In this document: piece by piece, positions 60,412 through 64,000 of the stretch
Position numbering within the stretch: the stretch's first letter is position 1
Layout of the letters: every line of letters begins with the position of its first letter
Assembly: GCA_001657395.1 (NCBI GenBank)
Contig: LYSY01000010.1
Span: forward strand, 62,001-126,000
Reading direction: 5' to 3'
Origin: Rhodospirillales bacterium BBD 1991-14
Lineage (GTDB): Bacteria > Pseudomonadota > Alphaproteobacteria > Kiloniellales > Kiloniellaceae
DNA: 64,000 bases
Notes under the pieces: model-generated
Database searches by the model: none
What the model was told of the DNA's origin: nothing
The model's input: only the letters and a program-made list of their open reading frames with translations
Made by a program: the position numbers and the translations under genes

Positions 60412-61113
60412 ATGCAATTTCCAGCCCCCCTGATCCCCGCCCGTCTTCTCAAACGATATAAGCGGTTCCTCGCCGATGTTGAGCTGGAGGATGGGTCTGT
60501 GGTCGTGGCTCATTGCGCCAATCCCGGATCGATGCTGGGGCTGGCCGCTCACGGCTCGGTTGTATGGCTGTCACCGGCGCAAAACCCGGCGCGAAAGCTC
60601 AAATTCTCGTGGGAACTGGTCGACTCCGGCGGTGCGCTGGTGGGGATCAACACGGGGCGGGCCAACGGCTTGGTCGGCGAAGCGCTGGAACAGGAGCGGA
60701 TCCCCGCCCTGGGCAGCGGCAACCGCATCCGCCGGGAAGTTCCCTATGGCAACCGCAGCCGAATTGACTTCCTCTTACAGAAAGAGGGCGTAAAGGATTG
60801 TTATTTAGAAGTGAAGTCCGTGACCCTGAAGCGCAGCGACGGTCTGGCAGAGTTTCCGGATTCGGTCACCGCCCGCGGCGCCAGGCACTTGGAGGAACTG
60901 GCGGCGATGGTCGCCGGGGGCCACAGGGCCGTGCTGCTCTTCGTCGTTCAGCGTGGCGACTGCCGGGAGGTCGGAGTCGCCCGGGACATCGATCCCACCT
61001 ACGGCGAAGCGCTGGACCGGGCGATGGTCCAGGGGGTTGAAGTGTTGTGCTATAGTTGCGAGGTATCTCCGGAGGGCGTGGCGTTGGACGCGGCACTCCC
61101 GCTGGCGCAATAA
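60412..61113 (+). CDS. sfsA: DNA/RNA nuclease SfsA
   Basis: The 233-residue protein is SfsA, known first as a sugar-fermentation stimulation factor and now seen as a nuclease of the PD-(D/E)xK fold with an N-terminal OB-like part. Visible blocks are AHCANPGSMLGLAAHGSVVWL and RIDFLLQ, followed by CYLEVKSVTL, whose E-x-K matches the catalytic motif, and FPDSVTARGARHLEEL. Length is normal. The ribosome site before ATG 60412 is weak. map follows 75 bp downstream on the same strand. Confidence 0.95.
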   Translation: MQFPAPLIPARLLKRYKRFLADVELEDGSVVVAHCANPGSMLGLAAHGSVVWLSPAQNPARKLKFSWELVDSGGALVGINTGRANGLVGEALEQERIPALGSGNRIRREVPYGNRSRIDFLLQKEGVKDCYLEVKSVTLKRSDGLAEFPDSVTARGARHLEELAAMVAGGHRAVLLFVVQRGDCREVGVARDIDPTYGEALDRAMVQGVEVLCYSCEVSPEGVALDAALPLAQ

Positions 61114-61188
61114 GCGGGCGCCAGAACCAGGAGTGATCGGAAATCGGGGCGGGGTCCATAGAGGACCGCCCTTAAGAGGATTGGCTTG

Positions 61189-62013
61189 ATGAAGCAAGGA
61201 TACAGCGTGGAGCGCGTGAGCCCGAAAGACGGCGGCTACGTCATCCACGACGCGGCAGGCTTCGAGGGCATGCGCCGGGCCGGGCGCCTTGCCGCCGAAG
61301 CCCTGGACATGATCACCCCGGAGGTGAAGCCGGGTGTGACCACCAACGTGCTGAACCAGCTCTGCCACGACTTCATTGAAGCCCATGGCGCGGTCCCGGC
61401 ACCGCTGAACTACCGCGGCTTTCCCAAGTCGATCTGCACCTCCGTCAACCACGTGGTCTGCCACGGTATTCCCAGCGACGACAAGCGCCTGGAAAACGGC
61501 GACATCATCAACATCGACGTCACGGTGATCGTCGACGGCTGGCATGGCGACACCAGCCGCATGTTTTTCGTCGGCGAGCCGAAGATCAAGGCACGGCGTC
61601 TGGTCGAGGTGACCTACGAGTCCATGATGCGCGGGATCGAGGTGGTGAAGCCGGGCGCGACCCTGGGCGACATCGGCCACGCCATCCAGAGCTTCGCCGA
61701 AAAGCAGCGCTTCTCGGTGGTGCGGGACTTCTGCGGCCATGGCCTGGGCCAGGTTTTCCACGACGCACCCAGCGTGCTGCATTACGGCCGACCCGGCGAC
61801 GGCATCGCCCTGCGCGAGGGCATGTTCTTCACCATCGAGCCGATGATCAATGCCGGCCGGCCTGAGGTGAAGATCCTGCAGGACGGCTGGACCGCGGTGA
61901 CCCGCGACATGAAGCTCTCAGCCCAGTTCGAGCACTCCATCGGCGTGACAGCAGACGGCTACGAGATCTTCACGCTCTCTCCCAAAGGCTGGTACGCGCC
62001 ACCCTATACATAA
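61189..62013 (+). CDS. map: Methionine aminopeptidase, type I
   Basis: Map removes the initiator methionine from new proteins. The 274-residue sequence has the pita-bread fold residues: CHGIPSDDKRLENGDIINID (metal-binding Asp) and DGWHGDTSRMF (second Asp), CGHGLGQVFHDAPSV (His), and the Glu ligands in FTIEPMI and AQFEHSIGV. AGAGGA precedes the start; TTG 61186 and ATG 61189 are adjacent, and ATG is preferred. A clear terminator follows the gene. Confidence 0.96.
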   Translation: MKQGYSVERVSPKDGGYVIHDAAGFEGMRRAGRLAAEALDMITPEVKPGVTTNVLNQLCHDFIEAHGAVPAPLNYRGFPKSICTSVNHVVCHGIPSDDKRLENGDIINIDVTVIVDGWHGDTSRMFFVGEPKIKARRLVEVTYESMMRGIEVVKPGATLGDIGHAIQSFAEKQRFSVVRDFCGHGLGQVFHDAPSVLHYGRPGDGIALREGMFFTIEPMINAGRPEVKILQDGWTAVTRDMKLSAQFEHSIGVTADGYEIFTLSPKGWYAPPYT

Positions 62014-62051
62014 AGCGCAAGCACCGATCGCACGCCCACAGAGGTAAAAAC

Positions 62052-62087
62052 GGGCGCCGGACAGAAAGCTGCCCGGCGCCCTTTCTT
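62052..62087 (+). terminator. Rho-independent terminator of map
   Basis: GGGCGCCGG (62052-62060) pairs perfectly with CCGGCGCCC (62073-62081), followed by TTTCTT. It lies 38 bp after the map stop and precedes the stop of the convergent protease gene. Confidence 0.88.
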
Positions 62088-62126
62088 CACGGCGGCAGAT
62101 GTCGCGCCGCCGTCAGCCATCAGGCG

Positions 62127-63146
62127 TCAGACGATCTCGACCCGCAGCAGCGAGCGGACGTGCTGGATCTGGTTCAGGATCGTCACCAAGGGCGAGCCGG
62201 CAAAGAGCAGCCCCACCGCGTAGTTCTCGCGGTCCGCCACCAGCGAACCGGAATCGCCGCCCGCCGACATCGGCGTGGTGAGGATCTGGTCACGGAAACG
62301 GGCCACGCGCCCGCCGCCGAAGTTCACGTCGACGGTGGCGTTCACCGCGGTGATGCGGCCGGTCGTATAGTTGGTGGTGCGTCCCGTCTTGTGCAGCAGC
62401 GTGCCGACGGTGACGTGTCCGCGCGAGCGCCAGCCGCGCAGATGGCCGACCCAGTGGATCTCGCGCTTCAGGTCATGGAACTCCCCTTCCGCAACCGCCG
62501 CATCGATCAGATTGCGGTGCAGCGCCCGCGGCACCGGCGGGTCGAAGGTGATGGGGATGAAGCGGCTGAGAGAGGCGATGCGGTCGGCCGGGTCACTGCC
62601 GCCGTCGAAGGGCCCGGGCTGCAGCACGGCATCGCCCGGTGTGGCGTTGTTGCTGTTGGCCAGCACGTGGTTGTTGGACAGAATGTAGTAGTGGCCCGGC
62701 ATGCCGACCGGGTTGCCGGGGGTTCCCACCATGTCATAGACGCAGGTGCCGAGCGTTCCGGCGGTGATGTGCTTGTGGCCGACGCTGCTGCCGCCGGGGG
62801 CAGGACGGGCGCGTTGGGCCAGGGTCTGAACACCGACCTCCAGCGGCTCGGCCTGGCCGGCAAAGGGCTGACCGATGGCCAGCACGTCGGTGGGCATGTC
62901 GCCGATCTTGCCCGGTACCATATCGGCCTCGGTCAGTTCGTCCTTGTCGACCTTCTGTGAGACCAGGGCCAGCAGCGCCGGCTTGCCGGTCGGCTCACCG
63001 TTGCTCCACTTCACCCCGTAGCCCATGCCGACAACATTGGCGGGCGCCTTCTCCGGTTGCAGGAAATCATCCACCGCCGCGGCATGCGCCTTCTGGGCCT
63101 TCTGGGCATCCTCGGGGCTCAGAACCATCTTCTTCGCATCCATCAT
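62127..63146 (-). CDS. Chymotrypsin-fold serine protease-like protein
   Basis: The ~339-residue protein has an N-terminal domain (about residues 30-85: NVVGMGYGVKW, GKPALLALVSQKV) and a trypsin-like domain with the catalytic His in YYILSNNHVLANS and the catalytic Ser in SAGGDSGSLVAD. A central Asp is not assigned with certainty. No signal peptide is seen, unusual for this fold, though similar bacterial proteins lack one. AGGAGAG lies 7 nt before ATG 63146, better placed than for ATG 63152. A small gene encoding a similar N-terminal domain lies just upstream. Confidence 0.85.
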   Translation of the reverse strand: MMDAKKMVLSPEDAQKAQKAHAAAVDDFLQPEKAPANVVGMGYGVKWSNGEPTGKPALLALVSQKVDKDELTEADMVPGKIGDMPTDVLAIGQPFAGQAEPLEVGVQTLAQRARPAPGGSSVGHKHITAGTLGTCVYDMVGTPGNPVGMPGHYYILSNNHVLANSNNATPGDAVLQPGPFDGGSDPADRIASLSRFIPITFDPPVPRALHRNLIDAAVAEGEFHDLKREIHWVGHLRGWRSRGHVTVGTLLHKTGRTTNYTTGRITAVNATVDVNFGGGRVARFRDQILTTPMSAGGDSGSLVADRENYAVGLLFAGSPLVTILNQIQHVRSLLRVEIV

Positions 63147-63227
63147 GATCATCTCTCCTGGATGGGTACGGCCCAGGGCCTGCTGACAGTCGATCCGCCG
63201 CGGTGGCGAGTTGACTGTCGACAGGGC

Positions 63228-63449
63228 CTAGGGGGCCGTGATCTCGCCAACTTCCTCGACGTCCAGCGCGCAGCCTTCCAGCTCCCTGGGAAGGATCTGA
63301 TCGGGCGGCAGGGAGGATTCCGGGACCTTCTTGATGACCATGACCTTGATCACCGGGCGGCCGGCCCGCTCTCCGATCCCCACGCCGTTGACGTTGAGGT
63401 AGGACAGCAAGCTGTCTTCGTGCTTCCTGAGAACCGCTTCGATATCCAT
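63228..63449 (-). CDS. Stand-alone domain resembling the protease N-terminus
   Basis: The 73-residue protein reads SYLNVNGVGIGERAGRPVIK, then VMVIKKVPESSLPPDQILP, and ends in an acidic DVEEVGEI stretch. It aligns by eye with residues ~35-85 of the protease encoded 81 bp downstream (NVVGMGYG...GKP...VSQKV...ADMVPG...DVLAIG). It could be a free propeptide, inhibitor or chaperone of that protease, made from the same transcript. GGAGG 10 nt upstream supports ATG 63449. Confidence 0.7.
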   Translation of the reverse strand: MDIEAVLRKHEDSLLSYLNVNGVGIGERAGRPVIKVMVIKKVPESSLPPDQILPRELEGCALDVEEVGEITAP

Positions 63450-64000
63450 GGGGTCATACCTCCATCCGCTTCCGGCTGGACGCCAGAGGGGTTTGCTGTT
63501 CATGGCCGCGCTTCCTGCGCGTCAAAACGGCGCTGCGAGCATCACTTGCCCAGCGGGAACCGTGGTCACGGCACCCGCAAGACCGTTGTCGCCATCCTCA
63601 CCGCGCCCGTTACCCGGGCGCAATCACCGTCTTGGGATCGCCTGCTTGGCGGCTGCCTGGAAGTCGCACCGAGAGGAACAGTCCTACGCCGCGCAGGCGA
63701 CGCTTGGGTCCGGCGCCTGTACCGAACAGGCAGCGCCGAACTCTCGAACACCGAACTGTCGATCCGTAGATCGGACCTTCAGGATCTGCAGGTCCTGAAG
63801 CCGGAAACCCTTCTCTGAAGGCTGCGGCGTGATCAGCGCCCGTCGTTCAGATCAGGCCCTGCAGCCCGCATGGGGCCACAAGCAAGGGGTCGACCGACGA
63901 GAGACTGATACCACCCCGGGCGGTCCAGGGAACGCTCTTCGCGGTCATGAGCAGATGCAGTTACGCTACGCCTGCGCGTTATGCTTGTCTATCGAATCAG
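63450..64000. other. Right end, no supportable gene
   Basis: About 550 bp upstream of the minus-strand protease operon. Plus-strand frames here run antisense or are low in coding character. It probably holds the promoter of the protease operon; I see no clear boxes, tRNA or repeat. Confidence 0.4.

Noticed and set aside
63057-63818. 253-codon plus-strand frame at the right end
   Set aside because: Its first half is antisense to the protease and small domain genes; the remainder has no motif or ribosome site.
1-64000. CRISPR arrays, insertion sequences, prophage or integrative element ends
   Set aside because: I found no spaced direct repeats, transposase or integrase motifs, or att-like repeats at the tRNA. 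The 10-bp TGATGGAATT duplication at tRNA-Leu is too short to count.

Overview
This 64 kb window is GC-rich chromosomal DNA, most likely from an alphaproteobacterium of the Rhodospirillales/Rhodovibrionaceae/Kiloniellales type. That placement rests on protein types: a short alphaproteobacterial NAD kinase, a DUF1127 gene beside a GcvA-like LysR gene, DUF6356, AidB, OpgD, a bacterial (6-4) photolyase with an Fe-S cluster, and a globin. It is an inference, not a phylogeny. I saw no CRISPR array, rRNA operon, transposase or prophage. One tRNA-Leu(UAA) is present.

Layout. 1-8.9 kb: the 3' end of an agmatinase gene, an Lrp regulator, DUF6356, a metal-dependent amidohydrolase, a ChaN-like lipoprotein, a META-domain lipoprotein, aidB and opgD. 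9-13.8 kb: a light-dependent DNA-repair island with three different photolyase/cryptochrome-type flavoproteins, DUF3253 and DUF2256. One of the three appears to have its two domains in swapped order. 14-16 kb: two unknown genes, one of visibly lower GC. 16-27 kb: molybdenum-cofactor and formate-dehydrogenase accessory functions (mobA, fdhD, a large polyferredoxin, moaA) mixed with an orphan peptide-binding protein, a LysE exporter, an NlpC/P60 peptidase and nadK. No formate dehydrogenase is present. 27-40 kb: three LysR regulators, YciI, a flavodoxin-like protein, DUF1127, argE with a HAD phosphatase, an AbrB-type membrane protein, a chemoreceptor, an SDR and a single-domain globin. 40-42.8 kb: tRNA-Leu, a small exported protein and a radical SAM/SPASM enzyme.

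42.9-57.1 kb is the most unusual region. Five consecutive minus-strand genes encode one family of large exported proteins (199, 1096, 1108, 1013 and 719 aa) that I do not recognise. Each has a signal peptide and a shared N-terminal domain (N). The four large ones continue with a second domain (A), two to four copies of a module starting around a Cys-Pro (C), one to three copies of another module (F), and a short C-terminal tail with a common Pro-Gly...Asn pattern. Every cysteine in the mature parts falls into exactly one pair per module. Three of the genes have, 96-270 bp upstream, copies of a roughly 57-bp element with fixed internal spacing. A further copy lies in front of a tiny ORF-plus-hairpin unit and another upstream of the globin gene. 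Most units end in strong hairpins. This looks like an undescribed, expanding family of disulfide-stabilised envelope or secreted proteins with shared control.

57.4-63.5 kb: pirin, a small membrane protein, a CinA-type molybdopterin-binding protein, a lipoprotein, sfsA, map, and a chymotrypsin-fold protease next to a separate small protein resembling the protease's own N-terminal domain. The last ~550 bp hold no gene I can support.
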